A stretch of 49,333 nt of DNA from Crocinitomicaceae bacterium (lineage in GTDB: Bacteria; Bacteroidota; Bacteroidia; Flavobacteriales_D; Crocinitomicaceae), in the NCBI GenBank assembly GCA_030830785.1, contig JAURMI010000008.1, forward strand, positions 1-49,333. The letters are read 5' to 3'. The notes under the pieces are model-generated. The model was not told where the DNA came from, ran no database searches, and worked only from the letters and a program-made list of their open reading frames with translations. A program made the translations under genes and the position numbers. Position 1 is the first letter of the stretch. Each line of letters starts with the position of its first letter. Positions 1 through 8,428 of the stretch are shown here, piece by piece.

Positions 1-1109
1 CGGCCAGTCACAATCCACCGAACTACAATGGATTCAAATTGAAAGCCAAATTTGGCGGCCCCTTGGAACCAGAAAAAGTCAATGAAGTGGAAGCGCTAAT
101 TCCAGATGCATGTAGCTTCAAATACCAAGAAATTTCTTTGGATGGTGCAATGCATTCGGGACAACTTCAAGAGGTGGATATTGAAAGCCGCTACATCACT
201 CACGTAAAGGCAAATTTTGATTTAGAGGCCATTAGAAATTCGGGTTTAAACCTCATGTACGATGCCATGTATGGTGCAGGCCAACGTGTGCTTCCTATGG
301 TATTACCGGAGGTAGAATTACTCCATTGCGATCACAATCCTTCATTTAGAGGAACAGCTCCAGAGCCCATTGCTAAAAATCTGCAAGAGTTGGCCCAGAC
401 CATCAAATCAAGAAACAATATCTCCTGTGCGCTTGCCACTGATGGTGACGCCGATAGAATTGGCCTATACAATAGCTACGGTGAATTTGTAGATTCACAT
501 CACATCATATTGCTTTTGATTCATTACCTGGTGAAATACAAAGGCATGAATGGCAAGGTAGTAATCGCCTTCTCAGTAACGCCGCGCGTGGAAAAACTCT
601 GTAAGCATTACGGTTTAGAGATTGAAGTGACCAAAATCGGTTTCAAAGAAATTGCCAATATTATGATTAATGAAGATGTACTATTGGGAGGAGAAGAATC
701 TGGAGGCATCGCCGTAAAAGGACATATTCCAGAGCGCGATGGCCTTTGGATGGGGCTGATTATTTGGGAATTTATGGCTAAATCTGGAAAGACCCTTGAA
801 GAATTGATAGAAGAAGTATATGCTATTGTTGGTCCATTCCAATTTGAACGTAACGACCTTCATATAACAGAAGATCTCAAGCAGCGCATTATTGCCAATT
901 GTAAAGCAGATAATTACAAATCGTTTGGCCCATACAAGGTGAAAGAAGTAAAAACCATTGACGGTTTTAAATACTTCTTTGACGACGAACGCTGGGTAAT
1001 GATAAGACCCTCGGGAACTGAACCAGTTCTGAGAACTTATGCAGAGGCTCCCACACTTGAAGAGGTAAGGGTTATTTTGGATGCCACGGCAAATGAAATT
1101 TGCAACTAA
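1..1109 (+). CDS. Phosphohexomutase (phosphoglucomutase/phosphomannomutase), 5'-truncated by window edge
   Basis: Interconverts hexose 1- and 6-phosphates (glucose or mannose) in the cytoplasm. The reading frame runs from the window edge: codons from base 3 read ASHNPPNYNG, the catalytic phosphoserine loop, so the TTG at 39 is not the start and roughly the first 140 residues lie outside. Visible motifs in order are the active Ser loop (bases 3-32), the Mg-binding DGDADR, the sugar-binding GGEESGG, and the phosphate-binding RPSGTEPVLRTY near the C-terminus. All are intact. Substrate preference cannot be settled from motifs. The stop overlaps the stop of the convergent ZIP gene (CTAA). Confidence 0.93.
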   Translation, partial: ASHNPPNYNGFKLKAKFGGPLEPEKVNEVEALIPDACSFKYQEISLDGAMHSGQLQEVDIESRYITHVKANFDLEAIRNSGLNLMYDAMYGAGQRVLPMVLPEVELLHCDHNPSFRGTAPEPIAKNLQELAQTIKSRNNISCALATDGDADRIGLYNSYGEFVDSHHIILLLIHYLVKYKGMNGKVVIAFSVTPRVEKLCKHYGLEIEVTKIGFKEIANIMINEDVLLGGEESGGIAVKGHIPERDGLWMGLIIWEFMAKSGKTLEELIEEVYAIVGPFQFERNDLHITEDLKQRIIANCKADNYKSFGPYKVKEVKTIDGFKYFFDDERWVMIRPSGTEPVLRTYAEAPTLEEVRVILDATANEICN

Positions 1110-1930
1110 CCAAGGGCTACATCCAAAATCATCATCACTAAAAATCCACCGATAAAGCCGAGAACAGCAACGTCGGTATATTTGTCTCGTTGGGTTTCAG
1201 GAATCACTTCTTCTACTACGACAAATATCATGGCCCCGGCAGCAAATGACAATGCGAATGGCAAAATGGGTTCCATATAAATCACCGCCATTGCACCAAT
1301 AACCCCTGCAATCGGTTCTACAATTGCAGAGAGTTGGCCATACATAAAACTCTTGAGTCTACTTGCCCCTGCCCTCCTTAGCGGCATAGCCACTGCAAAC
1401 CCTTCGGGAAAATTTTGAATTCCTATTCCGATAGCTAATGCGATTGCACTTGCTATTGTTGCACCCTCCATGCCATTGGCAGCAGCGCCAAACAAAACAC
1501 CTACAGCTAATCCTTCGGGAATATTGTGTAAGGTAATTGCCAGAACCATCAACGTGGTCTTATGCAACTGTGTTTTGATGCCCTCTTTTTCGTTGTCATT
1601 AAAATTAATATGCAGGTGAGGTAATTTTCTATCCAAAAAAAATAAAAATAACGCCCCTGTTAGAAACCCTACTGCTGCAGGCATCCATGAAGCACTCGGA
1701 TAAAGCCTTTCAGAAAGGGTAATAGATGGCATGAGCAAGGACCAAAAGCTAGCCGCTACCATCACACCGCCAGTAAAGCCAAGCATCCCGTCAAGCACCC
1801 CTCGATGCATTGTTTTAAAAAAGAAAACTAACGCTGCCCCAGCTGCCGTTAACAACCAAGTAAAAGTGGTTGCCAAAAATGCGGCCAAGACTGGATCAAT
1901 GTCTGTAAAAAAATTTTCAAGTTCTTGCAT
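1106..1930 (-). CDS. ZIP family divalent metal transporter
   Basis: Inner-membrane importer of zinc or related divalent metals. Eight or so hydrophobic segments are visible in 274 residues. The two metal-site helices carry HNIPEGLAVG and QNFPEGFAVAMPL, the ZIP signature. A hydrophilic loop after the third helix has HLHINFND, a likely metal-handling loop. I chose ATG at 1930 (MQELENFF); a TTG at 1939 would add only three residues. It lies 11 nt downstream of the VWA gene on the same strand, so the two may be co-transcribed. GufA/ZupT-like is the closest subgroup by motif; metal specificity is unknown. Confidence 0.9.
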   Translation of the reverse strand: MQELENFFTDIDPVLAAFLATTFTWLLTAAGAALVFFFKTMHRGVLDGMLGFTGGVMVAASFWSLLMPSITLSERLYPSASWMPAAVGFLTGALFLFFLDRKLPHLHINFNDNEKEGIKTQLHKTTLMVLAITLHNIPEGLAVGVLFGAAANGMEGATIASAIALAIGIGIQNFPEGFAVAMPLRRAGASRLKSFMYGQLSAIVEPIAGVIGAMAVIYMEPILPFALSFAAGAMIFVVVEEVIPETQRDKYTDVAVLGFIGGFLVMMILDVALG

Positions 1931-1941
1931 AAACTCCAAAG

Positions 1942-3033
1942 TTAATCAAAACCTAGCGCCTTCGCATTTTTACGCATTGATGAAGTAACTGCCGAACCGA
2001 AATCGTCTTTCTTAACATCTGACGACTTGGCTTTTTCTTGTTCAATGTAAGTGCGCCTAAGCCCCTCTAATCGGGCCATTTCATTTTGAATAGCACTGCG
2101 CTCCTCGGTCTTTTGTGCAATAAAGACCTTGCGCTCTTCGCTGTCCATACCCTTCATTTCATCGGGTAGCTCCTCATCTGAAAGATTTAAAATTTTTGTG
2201 GAATCTGCTTTATTTGCATCTACGACATCCCACTTTTCATTTTTATAAGAGGACTTACTCTTAACCAAATATCGCTCTGTTTCTACAGATTTAGAAACAC
2301 CCCATGCATTCGCATCTTGTGTAATTTGCATATTTTTAGAAGCAATTGCCACTTCACCAAAGCCTAAATATGTTGCATTTAATTTTTGATTTTGCTCAAT
2401 GATTAAATCATCATAAGGCGTGTCAATTTGTTGCACAACTTCGTTTGAATTGATGTTGAAAAAATCGCCAGAGGCACATTCTGCGCCTGCTTTCCAACCC
2501 AAATTAATTCCTTGAGTTCGGTCACCGCAAAAAATAGTACTTACCAAAACTTTTTTTTCTGCGGCGAACTCACACGCCACCGATGGCGCAACAGGGCCTT
2601 GCTTAAAAGACTCATTTCCAGCAATATAAATGAGTTTTAAATCTTGGTCATTTGCAGACCAATTGAGCTCCTTAAGGGAAGCCTCAATGACTGCTGGGCA
2701 AAATTCATCACCTCCGCTTGTGCGCAACCCAAAAAGTTTTGCGGATACTAGATCTAAATCTGTGGAAAAATCCAGCTGTTTTCTGATGTAATTTTTTGAA
2801 GCAGGAATAGTGGTATTGCCATAATCATACATGGCAATTTCAAGTTGAATAGGCGCACCTTGATAGGTAATAGTTGATGCTTCATTTACGATTTCCCATA
2901 TGCGTGCTTTAGCTTGATTAAGCAAACCATCCATGCTATTGGACGTGTCAAATAAAATCACTAATTGAACCTTGCGCTGTGCATGTATTGAGGTAGTAAA
3001 TATTACAATAAGTGCGAGAATTGTTGATTTCAT
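1942..3033 (-). CDS. Secreted von Willebrand factor A domain protein
   Basis: 363 residues with a signal peptide ending about SIHAQ (residues 1-19). A VWA domain follows directly, with a complete-looking MIDAS: D29-T-S31-N-S33, then a downstream Thr in RTSGGDE. It should bind a divalent cation and a protein partner in the periplasm or at the surface. Two Cys-containing segments (FCPA, FCGD) lie within the domain. The C-terminal 100 residues are charged and predicted helical or coiled (residues about 270-340). The biological role is not known to me. It is followed 11 nt later by the ZIP transporter gene. Confidence 0.8.
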   Translation of the reverse strand: MKSTILALIVIFTTSIHAQRKVQLVILFDTSNSMDGLLNQAKARIWEIVNEASTITYQGAPIQLEIAMYDYGNTTIPASKNYIRKQLDFSTDLDLVSAKLFGLRTSGGDEFCPAVIEASLKELNWSANDQDLKLIYIAGNESFKQGPVAPSVACEFAAEKKVLVSTIFCGDRTQGINLGWKAGAECASGDFFNINSNEVVQQIDTPYDDLIIEQNQKLNATYLGFGEVAIASKNMQITQDANAWGVSKSVETERYLVKSKSSYKNEKWDVVDANKADSTKILNLSDEELPDEMKGMDSEERKVFIAQKTEERSAIQNEMARLEGLRRTYIEQEKAKSSDVKKDDFGSAVTSSMRKNAKALGFD

Positions 3034-3075
3034 GAGTATAGTTTACACCAATACTACCAAAATAATGCCAAAAAA

Positions 3076-3483
3076 CTACATCTCAAAGGCGCGAATGGCC
3101 AATAAATAGCCATCAAGGCCAAAACCAAAAATACAACCTTTACAAACCGGGCTCAATAATGATTCGTGCCTAAAACGCTCTCTGGAGGCAATATTTGAAA
3201 TATGCACCTCAATCACTGGGGTATTTATTGCGGCAATACAATCGCGAAGCGCCACGCTGGTATGGGTATATCCACCGGCATTCAATATAATGCCATCTGC
3301 ATCAGTTTGTTGCAAAAAGTTGATTAATTCACCTTCAACATTTGATTCTAAGAATTCAAGTTCATGAGAAGTTTGGCTTTTCAGTGAATCAAAATATGCT
3401 TCAAAGGTAACATTGCCATATATTTGTATTTCTCGGGTACCAATTAAATTGAGGTTTGGACCATTGACAATAAGCAATTTCAT
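3076..3483 (-). CDS. aroQ: Type II 3-dehydroquinate dehydratase
   Basis: Third step of the shikimate pathway: 3-dehydroquinate to 3-dehydroshikimate. The 135-residue length is normal for the dodecameric type II enzyme. Visible are the N-terminal GPNLNLIGTRE with the active-site lid Arg and following Tyr (QIYG), NAGGYTHTSVALRD for substrate binding, and EVHISNIASRERFRH with the catalytic His region. The start is ATG at 3483. Only five bases separate this start from the divergent xerD start, so any upstream promoter must lie inside xerD. Confidence 0.96.
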   Translation of the reverse strand: MKLLIVNGPNLNLIGTREIQIYGNVTFEAYFDSLKSQTSHELEFLESNVEGELINFLQQTDADGIILNAGGYTHTSVALRDCIAAINTPVIEVHISNIASRERFRHESLLSPVCKGCIFGFGLDGYLLAIRAFEM

Positions 3484-3488
3484 ATTTT

Positions 3489-4388
3489 ATGCTTTGGGAA
3501 CGCTATATTAAGGATTTTGTTTCATACCTAAAAATAGAAAAAGGCTTGGCCCATAATTCAATTGAAGCTTATCAAAGGGATGTAAGGCTTTTAGCATCTT
3601 ATGTTGAAACTCAAAAAATAAAGCCCGAAAGGGTAACTTATAAATTGCTCACCCATTTTGTTGCACACCTCTATGATCTTGGACTCAGTGCAAGAAGTCA
3701 GGCAAGAATCATTTCTGGAATTAAACAATTTTTCGGATTTTTAATTCTAGAGAGATATATAGATACAGACCCTTCCGTTTTGTTGGAACAGCCTAGATTA
3801 GGTCGAAAGCTTCCAGAAGTGCTCGAATTAAATGAAATTGATGCTCTTTTAGATGCAATCGACCTTGGAACTGGAGAAGGCCAAAGAAATCACGCTATGC
3901 TCGAAACACTTTACAGCTGCGGACTTCGGGTTTCAGAACTCATTTCAATGAGGTTTTCAGATTTGTATTTTGACGAGGGCTTTGTGCGTGTTATAGGAAA
4001 AGGAAATAAGGAAAGATTGGTTCCAGTATCGCAAAGGGTTATAACCGAGGTAAATGCCTACATATCGGACTCTAGAACAAATATTAGCATTCGAAAGGGA
4101 CAAGAACATTTTATTTTTTTAAATCGCCGTGGAGCTAAATTAACCAGGGTAATGATTTTTACCATAATCAAACAACTCGCCGAAAAAATAGGACTCAAAA
4201 AACAAATTTCACCCCATACATTTAGACACAGTTTTGCTACTCATTTGATAGAAGGAGGCGCCAACCTTCGGGCTGTGCAGGAAATGCTCGGGCACGAATC
4301 TATTACCACAACCGAGATATATACACATTTGGATCAACGCTTCTTGAGTAAAGCTATTTTAACGCATCATCCGAGAAATAAGTCGTAA
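3489..4388 (+). CDS. xerD: Tyrosine recombinase XerD-type
   Basis: Site-specific recombinase that resolves chromosome dimers at dif together with a partner Xer. 299 residues: an N-terminal SAM-like core-binding domain (1-95) and a catalytic domain with all expected residues, R147 (CGLRVSE), K171 (GKGNKER), H243 and R246 (HTFRH), H269 (LGHES) and nucleophile Y278 (IYTH). Integrases of mobile elements share the fold, but the length, the central genomic context and the absence of att-like repeats favour the housekeeping Xer. XerC versus XerD cannot be strictly separated here. It is divergent from aroQ with a five-base gap. Confidence 0.9.
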   Translation: MLWERYIKDFVSYLKIEKGLAHNSIEAYQRDVRLLASYVETQKIKPERVTYKLLTHFVAHLYDLGLSARSQARIISGIKQFFGFLILERYIDTDPSVLLEQPRLGRKLPEVLELNEIDALLDAIDLGTGEGQRNHAMLETLYSCGLRVSELISMRFSDLYFDEGFVRVIGKGNKERLVPVSQRVITEVNAYISDSRTNISIRKGQEHFIFLNRRGAKLTRVMIFTIIKQLAEKIGLKKQISPHTFRHSFATHLIEGGANLRAVQEMLGHESITTTEIYTHLDQRFLSKAILTHHPRNKS

Positions 4389-4432
4389 TTGTTTTTTCTG
4401 TTGAAAAACATCACTTTTTTGTTCGTAATCCA

Positions 4433-4463
4433 TTTGCATGATTATAAAAAGTTGTTATCTTTG
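4433..4463 (+). promoter_or_regulatory. Bacteroidota promoter of rpmB-rpmG-bL38 cluster
   Basis: TTTG at 4433-4436, a 19-nt spacer, then TATCTTTG at 4456-4463. This is a full match to the -33/-7 promoter of the phylum. Transcription should begin about 4468, giving a leader of about 30 nt that contains TTAC-AC-GTAA but no Shine-Dalgarno sequence. Confidence 0.85.
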
Positions 4464-4498
4464 CATCCGCTTTTGTAATTACACGTAATAATTAAGAC

Positions 4499-4735
4499 AT
4501 GTCACGAGTTTGTCAGATAACAGGAAAGTCAGTGATGGTTGGGAACAACGTTTCTCACTCCAACCGCAAGACTAAGCGTCGTTTTTATCCAAATTTGATC
4601 ACGAAAAAGTTTTTCGTACCAGAAGAAGATAATTTTATCACATTGAAAATTTCTGCTGCAGCATTGCGCACAATTAACAAAAAAGGAATTTCCGCATGCT
4701 TAAAAGAAGCGCGTGAAAAAGGATTTCTAAAATAA
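4499..4735 (+). CDS. rpmB: Ribosomal protein bL28
   Basis: Large-subunit protein near the exit tunnel. 78 residues, the usual length. It begins with the family pattern [20 protein letters not shown] followed by the basic KTKRRFYPN. First gene of the rpmB-rpmG-bL38 transcript, driven by the strong promoter at 4433-4463. Start ATG at 4499. Confidence 0.98.
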   Translation: MSRVCQITGKSVMVGNNVSHSNRKTKRRFYPNLITKKFFVPEEDNFITLKISAAALRTINKKGISACLKEAREKGFLK

Positions 4736-4766
4736 TCTTTTGCAAAAACGAATTAATAGTTAAAAA

Positions 4767-4955
4767 ATGGCTAAGAAAAGTAAAGGAAACCGCGTTCAAG
4801 TGATTTTAGAGTGCACAGAGCACAAAGAATCGGGAATGGCTGGTACATCGCGTTACATTACAACCAAGAACCGTAAAAATACGCCAGATCGAATGGAGAT
4901 AAAAAAATACAATCCCATTTTAAAACGTATGACGATTCATAAAGAAATTAAATAA
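4767..4955 (+). CDS. rpmG: Ribosomal protein bL33
   Basis: Large-subunit protein at the E-site side of the ribosome. 62 residues, with typical VILECTEHK and [13 protein letters not shown]. Only one cysteine is present, so this is the zinc-free form without CxxC pairs. It sits 31 nt after rpmB and 7 nt before the bL38-like gene, clearly in one transcript. Confidence 0.97.
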   Translation: MAKKSKGNRVQVILECTEHKESGMAGTSRYITTKNRKNTPDRMEIKKYNPILKRMTIHKEIK

Positions 4956-4962
4956 TTAAGTC

Positions 4963-5118
4963 ATGGCAAAGAAAGTTGTTGCATCACTCCAAAAAGGTGG
5001 AGGAAAAGAACATACGAAGGTGATCAAAATGGTCAAGTCTGAAAAGTCTGGCTCTTACACTTTCAAAGAAGAGATCGTTCATAACGATAAAGTAAAGGAA
5101 TGGTTTTCAAAAAACTAA
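4963..5118 (+). CDS. Small basic ribosome-associated protein, DUF4295 (bL38-like)
   Basis: A 51-residue basic protein starting MAKKVVASLQKGGGK and ending KEWFSKN, below usual gene-finder size cut-offs. It lies between rpmG and ftsY, the conserved place of DUF4295 proteins in Bacteroidota. From memory, a protein of this type was seen in the Flavobacterium johnsoniae ribosome structure and named bL38; I recall the name but cannot verify the family match here. It starts 7 nt after rpmG and is followed by a strong terminator, so it is the last gene of the cluster. Confidence 0.88.
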   Translation: MAKKVVASLQKGGGKEHTKVIKMVKSEKSGSYTFKEEIVHNDKVKEWFSKN

Positions 5119-5137
5119 TTCACATTAAATATCATTT

Positions 5138-5167
5138 AAAAGCTTCCTGTTCGGAAGCTTTTTTTTT
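5138..5167 (+). terminator. Intrinsic terminator after rpmB-rpmG-bL38
   Basis: Perfect 10-bp stem (5138-5147 with 5153-5162) around loop TGTTC, followed by a T run to 5167. It ends 10 nt before the ftsY start codon, so ftsY needs its own start of transcription or read-through. Confidence 0.93.
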
Positions 5168-5177
5168 ACCTTAGCAT

Positions 5178-6158
5178 ATGGGCCTATTTGATTTTTTTTC
5201 CAAGTCTAACAAACCAACACTCGATCAGAATCAAAAAGAAACTTTAGATCAGGGTTTAGAGAAAACAAAGCAAACTTTTTTCTCGAAAATCACGCGTCTT
5301 TTGGTTGGAAAAAGTCGCGTCGATCAAGACGTGTTGGATGATCTAGAGGAATTGCTGATTACGGCAGATGTAGGAGTTGAAACGACGCTTAAAATAATCG
5401 AGCGCATCGAGCTGCGTGTTTCAAAAGACAGGGTTATTAATTCTGATGAACTAAATCAAATCCTTAGGGATGAAATTATTGCATTATTAGAAGAAAATGC
5501 TGCCAACTTTGAAGGTCAACTAAAGGTAGAAAAACCCAAAGATGGCAACCCATATGTAATTATGGTTGTGGGTGTAAATGGTGTCGGAAAAACCACTACC
5601 ATTGGTAAATTGGCTTATCAGATGAAACAAAACGGACTAAGCGTCGTTTTGGGCGCATCGGATACCTTCCGAGCTGCCGCAGTAGATCAGCTAATCATTT
5701 GGTCAGAGCGTGTAAACGTTCCCATTGTTCATCAAGGAATGGGCGCCGACCCTGCGAGTGTAGCATTTGATGCCCTCCAATCTGCTAAAGCACAAGGTGC
5801 AGATGTTGTAATAATTGATACAGCTGGTCGTCTACACAATAAAGTAAACCTTATGCAAGAGCTTTCTAAAATAAAGCGCGTAATGGACAAAGTCGTAGCA
5901 GATGCACCACATGAAATTTTATTGGTTTTGGATGGTTCTACTGGGCAAAATGCTTTCGAACAAGCCAAGCAATTCTCTCAAGCAACAAATATCAATGCAC
6001 TTGCTATTACGAAGCTTGATGGCACAGCAAAAGGAGGAGTAGTGATTGGTATTTCAGATCAAATGAAAATACCTGTTAAATATATAGGAGTTGGTGAAAA
6101 AATGGAGGATTTGCAAATGTTCGATAGAAAAGCTTTTGTAGAAACTTTGTTTCATTAA
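5178..6158 (+). CDS. ftsY: Signal recognition particle receptor FtsY
   Basis: GTPase that docks SRP-ribosome complexes on the inner membrane. 326 residues, a short form with little of the acidic A domain of enteric FtsY. An N domain helical bundle (about 20-110) precedes the G domain with GVNGVGKTTTIGKLA (P-loop), DTFRAAA, DTAGR, TKLDGTAKGG and the closing GVGEKMEDLQMF. A weak -7-like TACCTTAG at 5167-5174 lies just after the upstream terminator and 3 nt before the ATG, which suggests a nearly leaderless message. Confidence 0.97.
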   Translation: MGLFDFFSKSNKPTLDQNQKETLDQGLEKTKQTFFSKITRLLVGKSRVDQDVLDDLEELLITADVGVETTLKIIERIELRVSKDRVINSDELNQILRDEIIALLEENAANFEGQLKVEKPKDGNPYVIMVVGVNGVGKTTTIGKLAYQMKQNGLSVVLGASDTFRAAAVDQLIIWSERVNVPIVHQGMGADPASVAFDALQSAKAQGADVVIIDTAGRLHNKVNLMQELSKIKRVMDKVVADAPHEILLVLDGSTGQNAFEQAKQFSQATNINALAITKLDGTAKGGVVIGISDQMKIPVKYIGVGEKMEDLQMFDRKAFVETLFH

Positions 6159-6188
6159 GGGATGCTAGACTAATTTTCTAGTTGATTT

Positions 6189-7994
6189 TTAGATGACTTG
6201 TTGGGCTACATAAGTAGCATACTTACCATTTTGTTTCATGAGTTGTTCATGCTTACCGCGCTCTATGATTTCTCCATCATGCAGCACCAATATTTGATCG
6301 GCCTTTCGAATGGTCGATAAGCGATGAGCAATAACAATTGATGTTCTCCCCTTCATAAGATGTTCTAGTGCTTCTTGTACTTGTTTTTCAGAGTTGGAAT
6401 CTAAGGCTGAGGTAGCTTCATCTAAAATTAAAATGCTTGGGTTTTTTAAAATTGCTCTGGCTATGGCAATCCGTTGTTTTTGACCTCCAGACAGCTGAAT
6501 TCCTCTATCTCCTACTTCTGTATCGAGTTGGTTTGGGAATTTGCTAATAAACTCCCATGCATTGGCACCTTCAGCGGCTTCTTTAACTTCTTGATCTGAT
6601 GCATCTGGACGTCCAAATCGTATATTATCCGAAATACTACCTGAAAATAATAAGACTTCCTGTGGTACGATGGCTATTTGCTTGCGCAAATGATATAAGT
6701 CTATTGAATCAGCTTGATGAGGGCCAAAAAAAATTAAACCCGAACTTGGCTTATAAAATTGTAATATCAAATTAGCGATCGTCGATTTGCCAGAACCGCT
6801 TTGGCCTACAAGTGCCAAGGTTTGATTTGGTGCTAGCTTAAAATCAATGTCCTTTAATACGCTCATATCAGGGCGTGCGGGATAAACGAAACTCAACTTT
6901 TCAAAAACGAGAGAGCCATCTAATTGAATTTGAGCATCACCCCCTTGGTTTGCAGATTCTGTTTCTTCTTGAAGTAAGTCGAGTAAATTTTCTGTGGATC
7001 CCACAGCTTTTTGAAGGCTCGCATAAAGCTCTGGCAAAGAACCAATTGAGGCGCCCATCATTATTGTAAATAATACGAATTGATAAAATCCTTCAAATGC
7101 CAATTCAGGATTTGGCCCTTGTGTCATTAGAAGACCTTTCCAAACAATAAAAACAATGGCACCAAACAAGCAAAGAATTATGAAAGAAACAAACAAGCCA
7201 CGCCAAATGCCACTTCGCACATTCAAGTTTCGTGTGTATTGTGTACTTTGTTTATATTTTTTAAAGAGAAATATTTCATTGGTATATGCTTTGACATTTG
7301 CAATTCCGCTCAGCGCTTCCTCTAAGACTGAATTTGAAGTTGCTATATGATCTTGAGCCTCCTTACTTAATTTACGGATGTAACGTCCAAAAATCACAGC
7401 AATGATGGCCATAACGGGCACAGTTGCCAACATTATTAATGATAATTTCCATGATATAATGAACAAAAAAGCAATACCACCAACAACGATAATTATTTGA
7501 CGAAATAATTCAGCAATCGTAGTGCGCAATACTTCTTGAATTTGAGCAATATCAGAGGCCACCCTCGAAGTCAATTCGCCAACTTTCTGTTTATTGAAAA
7601 AATCCATCGGCATGTAAACCAAACGCTCAAAGGCATCATTGCGCATGTCGCGAAGCGCATTTTCAGTCACATTATTAAATAAAACCACCCTAACAAAAGA
7701 AAAAACACTCTGAAACAAAAACAAAATAAAAAGTGCTAAGGCAATTTGATTTACATTACTTGGATCAATAATTTGATTGGCATCCGTTGTGGTTGTCACA
7801 ACAGAAGTACTACCCAAAAGTTTGCCCATTAAATAAGGGAAGACCAAACCTGCAGAAGTACTTAAAACTAAAAATATCCAACCAATTAAATAAGTGAGGG
7901 CATATGGTTTTAAATATCGCAGAAATCGTGCAGCTTTCCGCCAACTGTCTTTTGATAATTTTGCCTTTTGCTCTTTTTTTCTTGGTTTAATCAT
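6189..7994 (-). CDS. MsbA-like ABC exporter (fused membrane and ATPase domains)
   Basis: Homodimeric type IV ABC exporter half-transporter, 601 residues; the family includes lipid A flippase MsbA and multidrug pumps. The N-terminal six-helix membrane domain spans about 30-340. The nucleotide-binding domain follows with Walker A GQSGSGKST, Q-loop VPQEVLLFSG, signature LSGGQKQR, Walker B ILILDEATSALD and H-loop IAHRLSTI. A basic N-terminus (KPRKKEQKAK) precedes the first helix. A -7-like TATTTTTG on this strand (8015-8022) lies about 20 nt upstream of the ATG. Substrate not determinable; lipid A-core export is the default guess. Confidence 0.9.
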   Translation of the reverse strand: MIKPRKKEQKAKLSKDSWRKAARFLRYLKPYALTYLIGWIFLVLSTSAGLVFPYLMGKLLGSTSVVTTTTDANQIIDPSNVNQIALALFILFLFQSVFSFVRVVLFNNVTENALRDMRNDAFERLVYMPMDFFNKQKVGELTSRVASDIAQIQEVLRTTIAELFRQIIIVVGGIAFLFIISWKLSLIMLATVPVMAIIAVIFGRYIRKLSKEAQDHIATSNSVLEEALSGIANVKAYTNEIFLFKKYKQSTQYTRNLNVRSGIWRGLFVSFIILCLFGAIVFIVWKGLLMTQGPNPELAFEGFYQFVLFTIMMGASIGSLPELYASLQKAVGSTENLLDLLQEETESANQGGDAQIQLDGSLVFEKLSFVYPARPDMSVLKDIDFKLAPNQTLALVGQSGSGKSTIANLILQFYKPSSGLIFFGPHQADSIDLYHLRKQIAIVPQEVLLFSGSISDNIRFGRPDASDQEVKEAAEGANAWEFISKFPNQLDTEVGDRGIQLSGGQKQRIAIARAILKNPSILILDEATSALDSNSEKQVQEALEHLMKGRTSIVIAHRLSTIRKADQILVLHDGEIIERGKHEQLMKQNGKYATYVAQQVI

Positions 7995-8072
7995 TGAAAA
8001 TGCACTTTTAACTACAAAAATAACTTGCTTTCTTTGGGAAGGCGCTTTTTTTAACGTTTTTTGTAGAAAGAA

Positions 8073-8102
8073 TTTGAAATTCTAAAAAATATTCTATCTT
8101 TG
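8073..8102 (+). promoter_or_regulatory. Bacteroidota promoter of rpmH
   Basis: TTTG at 8073-8076, an 18-nt spacer, TATCTTTG at 8095-8102. Start of transcription is expected about 30 nt before the rpmH ATG at 8136. It lies between divergent rpmH and the MsbA-like gene. Confidence 0.85.
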
Positions 8103-8135
8103 CATTCCCAAAAACATTACAAATAACGACACGAA

Positions 8136-8294
8136 ATGAAAAGAACGTTTCAACCCTCGGTAAGAAAAAGAAGAAACAAGCATGGCTTTAGAAGCCGCAT
8201 GGCCACAAAAAATGGTCGTAGGGTATTGGCAGCTCGTCGTCGAAAAGGACGCAAGAAATTAACCGTTTCTGATGAGCCAATGCACAAGCGTTAA
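8136..8294 (+). CDS. rpmH: Ribosomal protein bL34
   Basis: 52 residues, highly basic. It begins [20 protein letters not shown] and contains [20 protein letters not shown], the near-invariant bL34 pattern, with a short extra C-terminal tail [10 protein letters not shown]. Structural protein of the 50S subunit. Single-gene transcript between a strong promoter and a strong terminator; no rnpA, dnaA or oriC lies beside it in this window. Confidence 0.98.
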   Translation: MKRTFQPSVRKRRNKHGFRSRMATKNGRRVLAARRRKGRKKLTVSDEPMHKR

Positions 8295-8314
8295 TTCATT
8301 AAAATAAATCTTCT

Positions 8315-8346
8315 AAAGCTCTGCCCTTTTGGACAGGGCTTTTTTT
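8315..8346 (+). terminator. Intrinsic terminator after rpmH
   Basis: Nine-base stem (8315-8323 with 8334-8342, one G-T pair) followed by a T run to 8346. Confidence 0.9.
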
Positions 8347-8367
8347 ATGTCAATTCAATTTAAAATC

Positions 8368-8393
8368 AAAGGGCCGATTAAACGGCCCTTTTT
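8368..8393. terminator. Second, bidirectional terminator between rpmH and pckA
   Basis: Perfect 9-bp stem AAAGGGCCG (8368-8376) / CGGCCCTTT (8383-8391) with loop ATTAAA. It has T-rich sequence on both strands, so it can end pckA transcripts and back up the rpmH terminator. Confidence 0.85.
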
Positions 8394-8428
8394 CATTGCT
8401 CAAAATGTTGAATGATGGAAAGGAGAAA

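Noticed and set aside
1731..1988. 85-residue plus-strand frame opposite the ZIP gene and the end of the VWA gene
   Set aside because: Antisense to two well-supported genes, lysine/alanine-biased by reverse reading, with no promoter or family motif.
3489..4388. Tyrosine recombinase as the integrase of a mobile element
   Set aside because: No tRNA target, direct repeats, excisionase or cargo genes nearby; length and motifs fit chromosomal Xer.
6159..6188. Hairpin CTAGA...TCTAG between convergent ftsY and the MsbA-like gene as terminator
   Set aside because: Five-base AT-rich stem without a following T run of useful length; too weak to call.
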